This document shows positions 8,604 to 17,211 of a DNA stretch of 64,000 bases, piece after piece (position 1 is the first letter of the stretch; each line of letters begins with the position of its first letter). The DNA is from Flavobacterium psychroterrae (GTDB lineage Bacteria; Bacteroidota; Bacteroidia; Flavobacteriales; Flavobacteriaceae). Position numbers and translations under genes: made by a program. The stretch spans positions 62,001 to 126,000 of the forward strand of contig NZ_JAGYVZ010000014.1 in NCBI RefSeq assembly GCF_018380615.1, in the 5' to 3' direction. The notes beneath the pieces were generated by a model, which worked only from the letters and a program-made list of their open reading frames with translations, made no database searches and had not been told where the DNA came from.

Positions 8604-9890
8604 TTAAAATGTTTTTGAAACCTTATCAATTGCATTAATCGTAAAATCTAAATCTTCATAAGTCAATGCATCCGTAATAAACCAGGTTTCATAAGCAGAT
8701 GGAGCAATATAAATTCCTTCGTTTAATAAACCATGAAAGAATTTCTTGAACGTTTCATTGTCTCCTTTTGCAGCCGTTTGAAAATCAACCACCGGATTTG
8801 CATCAAAATGTACAGAGATCATAGAACCAACTCTATTGATTGTAAAAGCAACATTATTTGCTTTTAAAACCCTATCAATTCCAGCTTCTAAATAAGCCGT
8901 TTTTTCGTCTAAACGAGTAAAAATAGCGCGATCATTATCAAGAGATTGCAACATTGCTAATCCTGCCGCCATTGCTAACGGATTTCCGGATAATGTTCCT
9001 GCCTGATAAACCGGACCAAGCGGAGCCAGATAATTCATGATTTCTTCGCGCGCAGCAAAAGCACCAACCGGTAAACCTCCGCCAATTACTTTCCCAAAAG
9101 TCACAATATCAGCATTTATATTATACAATTCCTGAACGCCACCACGAGCTAAACGGAAACCTGTCATTACCTCATCAAAAATCAATAAAATTCCGTTTGC
9201 CGTGCATAAATCTCTTAAACCTTGCAAAAATCCTTTTTGAGGCGGAATACATCCCATATTTCCTGCAACCGGTTCAATAATAATTGCTGCAATTTCATTT
9301 TTATTGGCTTCGATTAGAGTTTTTACATTCTCTAAATCATTGTATTTTGCCAGTAAAGTATCTTTTGCAGTTCCTTCTGTAACTCCCGGACTATTTGGAG
9401 ATCCAAAAGTTACGGCTCCACTTCCGGCCTGAATCAAAAATGAATCTGAATGTCCGTGGTAACAACCTGCAAATTTTATTATTTTATCTCTTTTGGTAAA
9501 TCCGCGAGCCAGACGAATCGCACTCATACAAGCTTCTGTACCTGAATTTACAAATCTTATTTTATCAATATTCGGAACCATCGAAACCGCTAAAGCTGCA
9601 ATTTGAGTTTCCAGTTCTGTTGGCATTCCAAAAGAAGTCCCTAATTTTGCCTTTTCAATTACAGCATGAACAACAGGCTGGTACGCATGACCCAAAACCA
9701 TTGGTCCCCATGAATTAATGTAATCTATTAGTTTATTTCCATCCTCATCATACAAATAAGCGCCTTTGGCACTTTTTACAAAAATAGGAGTTCCCCCAAC
9801 CGCTTTAAAGGCTCTAACTGGTGAATTTACTCCTCCCGGAATTACTTTTTCTGCTTCAGCAAAAAGCTGACTACTTCTTTTATATATCAT
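8604..9890 (-). CDS. hemL: Glutamate-1-semialdehyde 2,1-aminomutase
   Basis: 428 residues, the family length. It converts glutamate-1-semialdehyde to 5-aminolevulinate in C5-pathway haem synthesis, using PLP. Visible features are the N-terminal [45 protein letters not shown], the PLP-site aspartate in [14 protein letters not shown], and the lysine in [15 protein letters not shown] that forms the Schiff base. The start ATG at 9890 fits the conserved beginning ([15 protein letters not shown]). Confidence 0.97.
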   Translation of the reverse strand: MIYKRSSQLFAEAEKVIPGGVNSPVRAFKAVGGTPIFVKSAKGAYLYDEDGNKLIDYINSWGPMVLGHAYQPVVHAVIEKAKLGTSFGMPTELETQIAALAVSMVPNIDKIRFVNSGTEACMSAIRLARGFTKRDKIIKFAGCYHGHSDSFLIQAGSGAVTFGSPNSPGVTEGTAKDTLLAKYNDLENVKTLIEANKNEIAAIIIEPVAGNMGCIPPQKGFLQGLRDLCTANGILLIFDEVMTGFRLARGGVQELYNINADIVTFGKVIGGGLPVGAFAAREEIMNYLAPLGPVYQAGTLSGNPLAMAAGLAMLQSLDNDRAIFTRLDEKTAYLEAGIDRVLKANNVAFTINRVGSMISVHFDANPVVDFQTAAKGDNETFKKFFHGLLNEGIYIAPSAYETWFITDALTYEDLDFTINAIDKVSKTF

Positions 9891-9894
9891 TTTT

Positions 9895-10002
9895 TGATTT
9901 TAGATTTTAGAGTTCTGATTTTAGATTAAAAACAGAAAACTCTATTTTAAAATTTGATTTTAGATTGATTTCAAACTGAAAACCGAGACTGAGACTGAGA
10001 CT
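9895..10002. repeat. Low-complexity spacer with a (GAGACT)3 tandem repeat
   Basis: The hemL-glucosaminidase spacer consists of repeated 'GATTTTAGA' words (9895-9965) followed by three copies of GAGACT at 9985-10002. It has no coding potential and is probably a slippage-prone linker. Confidence 0.7.
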
Positions 10003-10015
10003 GAAAACTAAAAAC

Positions 10016-10912
10016 CTATTTCACTTTCAATCGCTGCCCAATAGAAATTGCATTGTCTGAAAGATTATTTTTTCGTTTTAAGTCATCAACCAAAACGTTG
10101 AATTTTTTTGAAATTGAGTATAGAGTATCTCCTTGTTGTACTTCGTATAAATTGGGATCGTTTGAATTTGCATTTGAAGAACTTTTAGCCGGAGTTGAAG
10201 AATTTTTAACTGTACTTGATTTCTCAAAAGGTTTGTAATTTCTTCCCGTTACCTGACAATCATATTGATGCAGATTGTAACGCTCGATATAACTGATTAA
10301 TTTATCCGGATAATTAGGATCTGTAGCATAACCCGCAGCTCTTAAACCTTTTGCCCAGGATTTATAATCGTCTTTTTCGTAAGTGAATAAAGTGGCATAT
10401 CTCTTTTTTCCAACCAAAAATAAAGCGTGATCTCTATAGGATTCTGCAGCTAAAGGATATTTTCTAAAACATTCCTGAGCCGAATCATCGTCATGGCGAA
10501 CACTTTCTCCAAGCCAGTCGTTATGGCATTTAATCCCGAAATGATTATTTGCTTCAATCGCTAAATCACCTCTTCCCGCGCCTGATTCTAAAATTCCCTG
10601 TGCCAGAATAATACTCGCCGGAATACCGTATTTAGTCATATTTCCCATTGCAATATCTTTAAATTGCAATACATAATTATTGATTAAATCGCTGGTGACA
10701 ACAGTTTTTGAAGTCGATTGAATAACTTCTGTGGTTACATTTGTAGAAGGATAACTTTTAACAGTTGGTTTTACAGGAGTTTGCTTTTTGGTCGCTGCCA
10801 CTCTTGGTTTCTGAACCGCTGCTGCTTTTCTGGTCGTCGCAATTGCTGGTTTACTGGAAGAACAACTTACTATAGTTGCCAATATTAAGAATGCTATTAT
10901 TTTTTTAACCAT
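10016..10912 (-). CDS. LysM glucosaminidase lipoprotein (peptidoglycan hydrolase)
   Basis: 298 residues. A lipoprotein signal (KKIIAFLILATIVSCSSS) is followed by a Pro/Lys/Thr-rich linker to about residue 65. A mannosyl-glycoprotein endo-beta-N-acetylglucosaminidase (FlgJ-type) domain covers about 85-215, with SIILAQGILESGAGRGDLA containing the catalytic-type Glu and NNHFGIKCH. A single C-terminal LysM domain covers about 250-298 (YEVQQGDTLYSISKKFNV...ISIGQRLKVK). It cleaves the glycan backbone of peptidoglycan and is tethered to a membrane. It overlaps the end of the upstream PLP-enzyme gene by 8 bp, so the two are likely co-transcribed. Confidence 0.93.
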   Translation of the reverse strand: MVKKIIAFLILATIVSCSSSKPAIATTRKAAAVQKPRVAATKKQTPVKPTVKSYPSTNVTTEVIQSTSKTVVTSDLINNYVLQFKDIAMGNMTKYGIPASIILAQGILESGAGRGDLAIEANNHFGIKCHNDWLGESVRHDDDSAQECFRKYPLAAESYRDHALFLVGKKRYATLFTYEKDDYKSWAKGLRAAGYATDPNYPDKLISYIERYNLHQYDCQVTGRNYKPFEKSSTVKNSSTPAKSSSNANSNDPNLYEVQQGDTLYSISKKFNVLVDDLKRKNNLSDNAISIGQRLKVK

Positions 10913-11840
10913 TGCTTTTGAGTATTGGTAATTTTTTCTGCTTCAATTTTATATTCATTCCTTCAATACCCTGCAATCCGCCGGTATGAACTAATAATAT
11001 CTTTGAATGTTGAGGAAAATAGTTTTTATTTATTAGATCTATAACGCCAAAAACCATCTTTCCTGTATAAATTGGATCCAAGGGTATTTTATTATCTTCA
11101 AAAAAAGCATTGATAAATTCAATTAATTCTAAATTTATCTTTCCGTAACCTCCAAAATGATAGTCAGAAATTAAATTCCAGTTATCTTTTTTTGCAAAAA
11201 TACGAATTTCATCGGTTAAAAAGTCACCTTTTAACGCCGGAAACCCTAAAATTTTCTGATGTGGCAAGGCGCTGTTGATTAATCCGGAAATTGTTCCGCC
11301 CGTTCCAACCGCGCAACAAACGTAATTAAACACAGCATCTTCATCCGTCAAAATCTCTTCACAACCTTTTACCGCAAGTTCATTTGTTCCGCCTTCGGGC
11401 ACTAAATAAAAGTCGCCAAACTTGTCCTTTAATTTTTCTATAAACGAAATTTCGCTTTTATTCCGATATTCCTCTCTCGTCACAAACTCAAATTCCATTC
11501 CGTTTTCCTGAGCGAATTTTAATGTTGGATTTTCATTTATTTTATCAAAAAGTTCATCGCCGCGAATAATTCCAATCGTTTTAAAACCTTGCTCTTTTCC
11601 GGCATGCGCTACCGCCGCAATATGATTTGAAAAAGCACCGCCAAAAGTTAAGAGAGTTCCTTTATTTTCAGCTTTCGCCTGAACTAAATTGTATTTTAAT
11701 TTCCTTAATTTATTCCCCGAAATAAAGGGATGATTTAAGTCCTCCCGCTTTATTGTCAATGAAATGTCATTGGAAAAGTTGATATGAATTTCCTGATTCA
11801 AAATCTGTTTTATTTTAAAATTATGTAATTCAAAAAGCAA
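10905..11840 (-). CDS. ACC deaminase / D-cysteine desulfhydrase-family PLP enzyme
   Basis: 311 residues, fold type II PLP enzyme. HPFISGNKLRKLKYNL contains the PLP lysine (GNKLRKL), LTFGGAFSNHIAAVAHAG is the conserved asparagine/serine loop, and CCAVGTGGTISGL is the phosphate-binding glycine loop. The family includes 1-aminocyclopropane-1-carboxylate deaminase and D-cysteine desulfhydrase; most Bacteroidota members are uncharacterised and the substrate cannot be told from sequence. It overlaps both neighbours (31 bp with the gene upstream, 8 bp with the one downstream), making a three-gene operon. Confidence 0.88.
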   Translation of the reverse strand: MLFELHNFKIKQILNQEIHINFSNDISLTIKREDLNHPFISGNKLRKLKYNLVQAKAENKGTLLTFGGAFSNHIAAVAHAGKEQGFKTIGIIRGDELFDKINENPTLKFAQENGMEFEFVTREEYRNKSEISFIEKLKDKFGDFYLVPEGGTNELAVKGCEEILTDEDAVFNYVCCAVGTGGTISGLINSALPHQKILGFPALKGDFLTDEIRIFAKKDNWNLISDYHFGGYGKINLELIEFINAFFEDNKIPLDPIYTGKMVFGVIDLINKNYFPQHSKILLVHTGGLQGIEGMNIKLKQKKLPILKSNG

Positions 11841-12145
11841 AAAAAAGATCGGTTTTTCAAATAATTTAAATTGGTTTCATTGGCGTAAGCTTCTCTTTCA
11901 AAACTTATATTCCGGTATGCCAAATCTTTGTTTTTATATTGAATTAACCGAATTAAATATTCTGAAAAATAGAAAAAATAAAACGGAAAAATCAATAATT
12001 CCAGTTGTTGCCGCAAATGAATTTTTTCATGATTGATAAAAATGGGATTCACTTTATCTCCATCATATTTTAAAATCACAAACGGAAACACGGTCATTCC
12101 GCGATATCCTTTCGGAATTAAATATTTGGCAACAATCAGAAACAT
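11810..12145 (-). CDS. Small membrane-associated protein with an HExxH motif
   Basis: 111 residues. It contains NHEKIHLRQQLELL (an HExxH zinc-site motif), a hydrophobic stretch IFPFYFFYFSEYLIRLI, and then FEREAYANE, where a Glu could be the third zinc ligand. This is a minimal gluzincin-like layout related to BlaR1/M56-type or SprT-like peptidase cores. I have not seen it characterised. First gene of the operon with the PLP enzyme and the glucosaminidase. Confidence 0.7.
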   Translation of the reverse strand: MFLIVAKYLIPKGYRGMTVFPFVILKYDGDKVNPIFINHEKIHLRQQLELLIFPFYFFYFSEYLIRLIQYKNKDLAYRNISFEREAYANETNLNYLKNRSFFCFLNYIILK

Positions 12146-12258
12146 TAGCTGTAAAATTTATAAATTTGTAGATAAAAATTGTTCAATTTCATTAAAATCA
12201 CAATCAATTCAATTCATTTGATTTTAAGAAAACAGGAACATCAACCCAATGCAGATTT

Positions 12259-12435
12259 ATGAAAGAGCAAAGTAATGAAAATAAATTAATCGAAGGCGAA
12301 GATTTTTACTATACGCCCGAAGGTTATAAATGCTTTACTGAAAAACACCATTTGAAACGTGGTTATTGCTGCAAAAGCGGCTGTCGCCATTGTCCTTACG
12401 GATTTGATAAAAAAACAGGCAGGATTAGGAAATAA
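12259..12435 (+). CDS. DUF5522-type small Cys-rich protein
   Basis: 58-residue ORF too short for most gene callers. It reads EGEDFYYTPEGYKCFTEKHH and then LKRGYCCKSGCRHCPYGFDK. The CC-x3-C-x2-CPYGF cluster (Cys 37, 38, 42, 45) is the hallmark of the DUF5522 family, widespread in bacteria and fused to other proteins in eukaryotes. The cysteines suggest a metal or Fe-S site. Divergent from the HExxH protein gene, with its own promoter region of about 110 bp. Confidence 0.85.
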   Translation: MKEQSNENKLIEGEDFYYTPEGYKCFTEKHHLKRGYCCKSGCRHCPYGFDKKTGRIRK

Positions 12436-12440
12436 TCTAA

Positions 12441-12640
12441 TTAGAAAATGTGGCAATTTGAAAATTAGATAATTTCTTAATTTGTCAATTTAAAAAATCA
12501 ACAACTAACAATTAACCATCAATAATTATAAATGGATATTCGCTCAAGAAAATTTAGGATTAAAATCCACAAATCCTATCACAGGTCGGATATTCGTTAT
12601 CCATAGTTTTTTAATTAGAAAATGTGTCAATTTGATAATT
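12441..12640. repeat. Imperfect direct repeat pair in an intergenic region
   Basis: TTAGAAAATGTGGCAATTTG at 12441 recurs with one change at 12615 (each copy extends to ~26 bp, 24 identical). The stretch between holds a short TGGATATTCG/GGATATTCG repeat. No gene seen. Confidence 0.6.
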
Positions 12641-12664
12641 TGAATTATTTTGAAACGAATTTTG

Positions 12665-12890
12665 ATCGATAAATATTTCGCTCCGATGGAGCTTTTGTAA
12701 CGTATTTATTTGATTTTCTAAAAATATAACGCCTTTCCAAGGCTTAAAATAAGTCCGTTAGGATTGACATATTTGTGGCAAAATATTAACGAATTATAAA
12801 CTCTGGAGGAGTGCTATATTTATAGCAAAATATTTATGGCAATTTAATTAACGTTATTGTTTCAGCTCCAGCAGAGCGACATAAATTAAA
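12665..12890. repeat. Array of degenerate 'CTCCGnnGGAG' intergenic repeats
   Basis: Three or four degenerate units with a small dyad such as GCTCCGATGGAGC, TCCGTTAGGA, CTCTGGAGGAG and CTCCAGCAGAG. Each is followed by 'GACATATTTGTGGCAAAATATT' or 'GCTATATTTATAGCAAAATA'-like text. They look like a dispersed REP-type family seen in Flavobacterium intergenic DNA. They fill the 552-bp gap before hutU; nothing coding is seen here. Confidence 0.65.
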
Positions 12891-12951
12891 ACACAAATTA
12901 ATTAGACATTTGATTATTTGGATTCAAAAAAATCTAAAATCAACAATCTAA

Positions 12952-12969
12952 TCCCGATAGCTATCGGGA
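12952..12969. repeat. Perfect 18-bp palindrome before hutU
   Basis: TCCCGATAGCTATCGGGA, 18 bp upstream of the hutU ATG. It is a recurring palindrome in this genus. It would form a hairpin in the hutU leader, close to the ribosome binding region. Confidence 0.7.
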
Positions 12970-12987
12970 CTAAAAAAAATTAAAAAA

Positions 12988-14964
12988 ATGACTTTCAAAG
13001 AACAAATACAACAAGGAATTCCTTCAATATTACCTCCAAAAAAAGAATACGATTTAGCGATTAATCATGCGCCTAAACGAAAAGATATTCTTTCGGCAGA
13101 AGAAAAAAAACTCGCTTTAAAAAATGCTTTGCGTTATTTTGAAGCCAAACATCACGCCGAATTAATTAAAGAATTTTCAGAAGAATTAGACACTTACGGT
13201 CGGATCTATATGTACCGTTTACGTCCGGATTACAGAATGTACGCGAGACCAATTGACGAATATCCGGGAAAATCAATACAGGCAAAAGCAATTATGCACA
13301 TGATCCAGAACAATCTGGATTATGCTGTGGCACAACATCCACATGAATTAATTACTTATGGTGGAAACGGAGCCGTGTTCCAAAACTGGGCGCAATATTT
13401 ATTAACGATGCAATATTTGTCTGAAATGACAAACGAGCAGACTTTAACGATGTATTCCGGACATCCTATGGGACTATTTCCTTCGCATTCTGAAGCACCA
13501 AGAGTTGTGGTTACCAACGGAATGGTGATCCCAAATTATTCTAAACCGGACGATTGGGAAAAAATGAATGCTTTGGGCGTTTCGCAATACGGACAAATGA
13601 CAGCGGGAAGTTATATGTATATTGGTCCGCAAGGAATTGTACACGGAACGACAATTACGGTTTTGAATGGTTTCAGAAAAATAAAACAAAACCCTGAAGG
13701 CAATTTATTCGTAACTTCAGGTTTAGGCGGAATGTCCGGCGCGCAGCCAAAAGCGGGAAATATTGCAGGTTGTATCACGGTCTGCGCCGAAGTAAACCCA
13801 AAAATCACCAAAATTCGTCACGAACAAGGCTGGATTAATGAAATCGTAACTTCGACAGAAGAATTGGTCAAGAGAGTGACTTTGGCGAAAGCCAATAAAG
13901 AAGTCGTTTCGATTGCTTATTTAGGAAATGTGGTGGATGTTTGGGAATGTTTCGATAAAGAAAATATCAAAATTGATTTAGGATCAGATCAGACTTCGCT
14001 TCATAATCCGTGGGCTGGAGGATATTATCCAGTTGGAATTTCGTTTGAAGATGCGAACGAAATGATGGCGAATAATCCTGATTTATTCAAAGAAAAAGTT
14101 CAGGAATCTTTACGCAGACAAGCCAGAGCAATTAACAAACATACCGAAAAAGGAACGTACTTTTTTGATTACGGAAATGCATTTTTACTTGAAGCTTCCC
14201 GCGCCGGAGCAGATGTAATGGCGGAGAATAATATCGATTTTAAATATCCAAGTTACGTTCAGGATATTATGGGACCTATGTGTTTTGATTACGGTTTTGG
14301 CCCTTTTAGATGGGTTTGTACATCGGGTAAACCGGAAGATTTACAAAAAACAGATAATATTGCCAGTGCAGTTTTAGAAGAACTGGCGAAAACGGCTCCA
14401 AATGAAATTCAGCAGCAAATGCAGGATAATATCAAATGGATTAAAGGCGCACAGGAAAACAAACTGGTTGTGGGTTCTCAGGCAAGAATTCTTTACGCTG
14501 ATGCGGAAGGAAGAATTAAAATTGCCGAAGCTTTTAATCAGGCAATTGCCAAAGGCGAAATTGGGACTGTTGTTTTAGGGCGCGATCATCATGACGTTTC
14601 GGGAACTGATTCGCCTTACAGAGAAACTTCTAACATCTATGACGGATCTCGTTTTACAGCCGATATGGCGATTCAAAACGTGATTGGCGACAGCTTTAGA
14701 GGAGCAACCTGGGTTTCAATTCATAACGGTGGCGGAGTTGGCTGGGGAGAGGTTATAAACGGTGGCTTTGGTATGGTTCTTGATGGTTCTAAAGAGGCCT
14801 CAAAACGTTTAGCATCAATGCTTTTTTGGGATGTTAACAACGGAATTTCAAGACGAAGCTGGGCTCGAAATGACGAAGCTATTTTTGCAATAAAAAGAGC
14901 AATGGAAGTTCAGCCTTTATTAAAAGTAACTTTACCTAATATTGTAGATGAAAATCTATTTTAG
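12988..14964 (+). CDS. hutU: Urocanate hydratase
   Basis: 658 residues, the long Bacteroidota form (the classic bacterial enzyme is about 550). It converts urocanate to imidazolone propionate in histidine degradation, using NAD+. Conserved blocks are YGGNGAVFQNWAQYLLTMQY, TMYSGHPMGLFPS, GTTITVLNGF and FVTSGLGGMSGAQPKA (NAD-binding glycine loop). The C-terminal part contains GRDHHDVSGTDSPYRETSNI and HNGGGVGWGEVINGG. No other hut gene is next to it in this window, so the pathway is split elsewhere. Confidence 0.95.
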   Translation: MTFKEQIQQGIPSILPPKKEYDLAINHAPKRKDILSAEEKKLALKNALRYFEAKHHAELIKEFSEELDTYGRIYMYRLRPDYRMYARPIDEYPGKSIQAKAIMHMIQNNLDYAVAQHPHELITYGGNGAVFQNWAQYLLTMQYLSEMTNEQTLTMYSGHPMGLFPSHSEAPRVVVTNGMVIPNYSKPDDWEKMNALGVSQYGQMTAGSYMYIGPQGIVHGTTITVLNGFRKIKQNPEGNLFVTSGLGGMSGAQPKAGNIAGCITVCAEVNPKITKIRHEQGWINEIVTSTEELVKRVTLAKANKEVVSIAYLGNVVDVWECFDKENIKIDLGSDQTSLHNPWAGGYYPVGISFEDANEMMANNPDLFKEKVQESLRRQARAINKHTEKGTYFFDYGNAFLLEASRAGADVMAENNIDFKYPSYVQDIMGPMCFDYGFGPFRWVCTSGKPEDLQKTDNIASAVLEELAKTAPNEIQQQMQDNIKWIKGAQENKLVVGSQARILYADAEGRIKIAEAFNQAIAKGEIGTVVLGRDHHDVSGTDSPYRETSNIYDGSRFTADMAIQNVIGDSFRGATWVSIHNGGGVGWGEVINGGFGMVLDGSKEASKRLASMLFWDVNNGISRRSWARNDEAIFAIKRAMEVQPLLKVTLPNIVDENLF

Positions 14965-15007
14965 AGAAAGTTTCGTATTTATTTAAAAAACATAAATCCT
15001 TAAATAT

Positions 15008-15547
15008 ATGAAAACATTCAAATTAGTACCCGTTTTTTTGCTTTTAATATTAGCCTCCTGCAGCACTGTTAGTGTTTATTCTGATTACGATAAAAACGTA
15101 GATTTTGCACCTTATAAAACCTATGCTTTTTTTAAGCCGGGAATTGATAAGGTCGAAATTTCTGATTTGGATAAAAGAAGAATCCTGCATGCCATAGAGG
15201 AAGAAATGCAAGCCAAAGGTTTTACAAAAAGTGACAATCCTGATTTATTAGTAAATATTTTTACAAAATCAAGAGAACAAGTTAATGTAAACCAATTTAG
15301 CGCCGGTTATGGTTACGGCTGGGGTTGGGGATGGAATCCTTACATGATGTATGGCGGAAACCAAACTACAGTATCAACATCTACAGAAGGAACTTTATTC
15401 ATTGATTTAATCGATGCTAAAAAGAAAGAAATGATCTGGCAAGGTGAAGGAGTTGGAACTTTAACTAAAAACATCGATAAAAAAGATGCAAAAGTAAAAG
15501 AAATTGTATCGAAAGTTTTAGCGCAATATCCTCCGGTTAAGAAATAA
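15008..15547 (+). CDS. DUF4136 lipoprotein
   Basis: 179 residues. Lipoprotein signal with lipobox LILASC (Cys ~18), then VYSDYDKNVDFAPYKTYAF, which is the DUF4136 opening. It also has IEEEMQAKGFTKSDNPDLLV, a Gly/Tyr/Trp-rich stretch (GYGYGWGWGWNP, ~100-112), and EGTLFIDLIDAKKKEMIWQGEG. It is a periplasmic or outer-membrane lipoprotein of unknown function. It is 43 bp downstream of hutU on the same strand, though a functional link is doubtful. Confidence 0.88.
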   Translation: MKTFKLVPVFLLLILASCSTVSVYSDYDKNVDFAPYKTYAFFKPGIDKVEISDLDKRRILHAIEEEMQAKGFTKSDNPDLLVNIFTKSREQVNVNQFSAGYGYGWGWGWNPYMMYGGNQTTVSTSTEGTLFIDLIDAKKKEMIWQGEGVGTLTKNIDKKDAKVKEIVSKVLAQYPPVKK

Positions 15548-15617
15548 TTTTTCGTCGCAGTTTTCAGTTTTTTAAAAAAACTAAATAAAGTTGATAAATA
15601 CTTCCCAAAATAATTAA

Positions 15618-15625
15618 TACATTTG
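15618..15625 (+). promoter_or_regulatory. Promoter -7 element for the ilvA leader transcript
   Basis: TACATTTG matches the Bacteroidota -7 consensus TAnnTTTG and lies 17 bp before the leader-peptide ATG. A TTG lies at 15591, a candidate -33 element. Confidence 0.6.
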
Positions 15626-15642
15626 CGATTCAAATATCTGAA

Positions 15643-15699
15643 ATGAAAAACTTAAATATCATTATTATCTTTATTAATATTATCGCAATTCAGCGATAA
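15643..15699 (+). CDS. Isoleucine-rich leader peptide (attenuator) upstream of ilvA
   Basis: 18-codon ORF MKNLNIIIIFINIIAIQR with eight Ile codons, four of them in a row. It lies between a promoter and a terminator upstream of threonine dehydratase, the first enzyme committed to isoleucine. This is the textbook layout of ribosome-mediated attenuation. The sequence GAGGT (15704-15708), just after the stop, is complementary to ACCTC in the left arm of the terminator. It would pair with it (antiterminator) when the ribosome stalls on Ile codons, and be covered when the ribosome reaches the stop. Confidence 0.85.
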   Translation: MKNLNIIIIFINIIAIQR

Positions 15700-15742
15700 T
15701 GGCGAGGTATGATATAAATAAGTAAACAATATACAATTTATT

Positions 15743-15770
15743 AAACCTCCCAAATCGGGAGGTTTTTTTT
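15743..15770 (+). terminator. Attenuator terminator of the ilvA leader
   Basis: Perfect 9-bp stem AAACCTCCC / GGGAGGTTT with a 5-base loop and an 8-T run, 43 bp after the leader-peptide stop. Confidence 0.88.
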
Positions 15771-15788
15771 ATTTAAAAAATTTAAAAT

Positions 15789-15872
15789 AGCCACGAATTT
15801 CACGAATGTTCACGAATTTTTTTTCCAACTTTGAGTAACTAAATTAGTGGAAATTCGTGCAATTCATGGCGA
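15789..15872. repeat. Inverted CACGAATTTCACGAA-type intergenic repeat
   Basis: The left arm GCCACGAATTTCACGAA and right arm AATTCGTGCAATTCATGGC are imperfect inverted copies. The same CACGAATT words occur at 20135-20155 and 58406-58586. It lies between the attenuator and ilvA. Confidence 0.7.
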
Positions 15873-15881
15873 AAAACAAAC

Positions 15882-17129
15882 ATGATGAATCTATTTAACG
15901 AAGTACTTGCTGCTCAAAAGCAACTTGAAAACGTGGTTGCCGCTACTCCACTCACACAAAATTTAAATCTTTCGGACGAATTTAAATCGACTATTTTATT
16001 GAAACGGGAAGATTTACAAATTGTGCGGTCGTATAAAATCAGAGGCGCTTATAATAAGATTTCTTCATTGAACGAAAAAGAAAAAGCAATTGGAATTGTG
16101 TGTGCAAGTGCCGGAAATCATGCGCAAGGCGTGGCCTATTCCTGTCATCTTTTGCAGATAAAAGGCAAAATTTATATGCCAAAAACAACTCCGAAACAAA
16201 AAGTAAAACAAGTTCAGTTATTTGGGAAATCGTTTGTTGAAATTGTACTTACGGGAGACACTTTTGATGATGCATATGCTTCGGCAACAGCAGATGCCAT
16301 CAAAAATCATAAAATCTTTATTCATCCTTTTGATGATAAAAAAGTAATTGCCGGTCAGGGAACTGTAGGACTTGAAATTCTGGAAAGCTATAAAAAACCT
16401 ATAGATTATGTTTTTGTACCAATTGGCGGTGGAGGATTAGCTTCTGGTCTATCTGAGGTTTTTAAAAATTTGAGCCCAAATACTAAAATTATTGGCGTTG
16501 AACCCAAAGGCGCTCCTTCGATGAAAACTTCTATTACAGAAAATAAAAATACAGCTTTAACCACAATTGATAAATTTGTGGATGGCGCTGCCGTAAAACA
16601 AGTTGGCGATAAAACTTTTGAAATCTGCCGTCAAAATTTAGCTGATATTATTCTCGTTCCCGAAGGAAAAGTCTGCACGACAATTTTACGTTTGTACAAT
16701 GAAGAAGCTATGGTTGTAGAACCTGCCGGAGCATTGACAATTGCTGCTTTAGATTTTTATAAGGAAGAAATAAAAGGAAAAACTGTCGTTTGCGTGGTTA
16801 GCGGAAGCAATAATGACATAGAAAGAACCGCCGAAATCAAGGAGCGTTCTTTACTTTACGAAGGTTTGATGCATTATTTTATGATTCAGTTTCCACAACG
16901 TCCGGGGGCTCTAAAAGAGTTTGTAAATAATATTTTAGGTCCGGATGATGACATTACTTATTTTCAGTTTGCGAAGAAAAATAGTCGTGAAGTGGGCTCT
17001 GTAGTCGTAGGTTTAGAATTGAAAAACAAAAAAGATATTAAGGCAATTAAATTGAATATGACTCAATATGGTTTTGAGTTTCATTACTTAAATGATAATC
17101 AGGATTTGTTCACGCAATTAATAGGATAA
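15882..17129 (+). CDS. ilvA: Threonine dehydratase (biosynthetic)
   Basis: 415 residues. It deaminates threonine to 2-oxobutanoate, the entry to isoleucine synthesis, with PLP. Motifs are ILLKREDLQIVRSYKIRGAYN (PLP lysine in SYKIRGAYN), CASAGNHAQGVAYSC, and the glycine loop VPIGGGGLASGL. The C-terminal ~85 residues form one ACT-like regulatory domain (FPQRPGALKEFVNNILGPDDDI), shorter than E. coli IlvA. The start is ATG ATG; either may be used. The upstream leader implies control by isoleucyl-tRNA supply. The other ilv genes that often share this leader in flavobacteria are not here. Confidence 0.95.
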   Translation: MMNLFNEVLAAQKQLENVVAATPLTQNLNLSDEFKSTILLKREDLQIVRSYKIRGAYNKISSLNEKEKAIGIVCASAGNHAQGVAYSCHLLQIKGKIYMPKTTPKQKVKQVQLFGKSFVEIVLTGDTFDDAYASATADAIKNHKIFIHPFDDKKVIAGQGTVGLEILESYKKPIDYVFVPIGGGGLASGLSEVFKNLSPNTKIIGVEPKGAPSMKTSITENKNTALTTIDKFVDGAAVKQVGDKTFEICRQNLADIILVPEGKVCTTILRLYNEEAMVVEPAGALTIAALDFYKEEIKGKTVVCVVSGSNNDIERTAEIKERSLLYEGLMHYFMIQFPQRPGALKEFVNNILGPDDDITYFQFAKKNSREVGSVVVGLELKNKKDIKAIKLNMTQYGFEFHYLNDNQDLFTQLIG

Positions 17130-17133
17130 AACC

Positions 17134-17170
17134 AAAAAGGCTGCCTGAATTGAAATCAGACAGCCTTTTA
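17134..17170 (+). terminator. Terminator of ilvA
   Basis: Stem AAAGGCTG-x-CTGA / TCAG-x-CAGCCTTT with one mismatch and a T-run. Confidence 0.8.
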
Positions 17171-17211
17171 AAATCAAAAATAAAATTACTAATTAAATTC
17201 CCGACTGTTTA

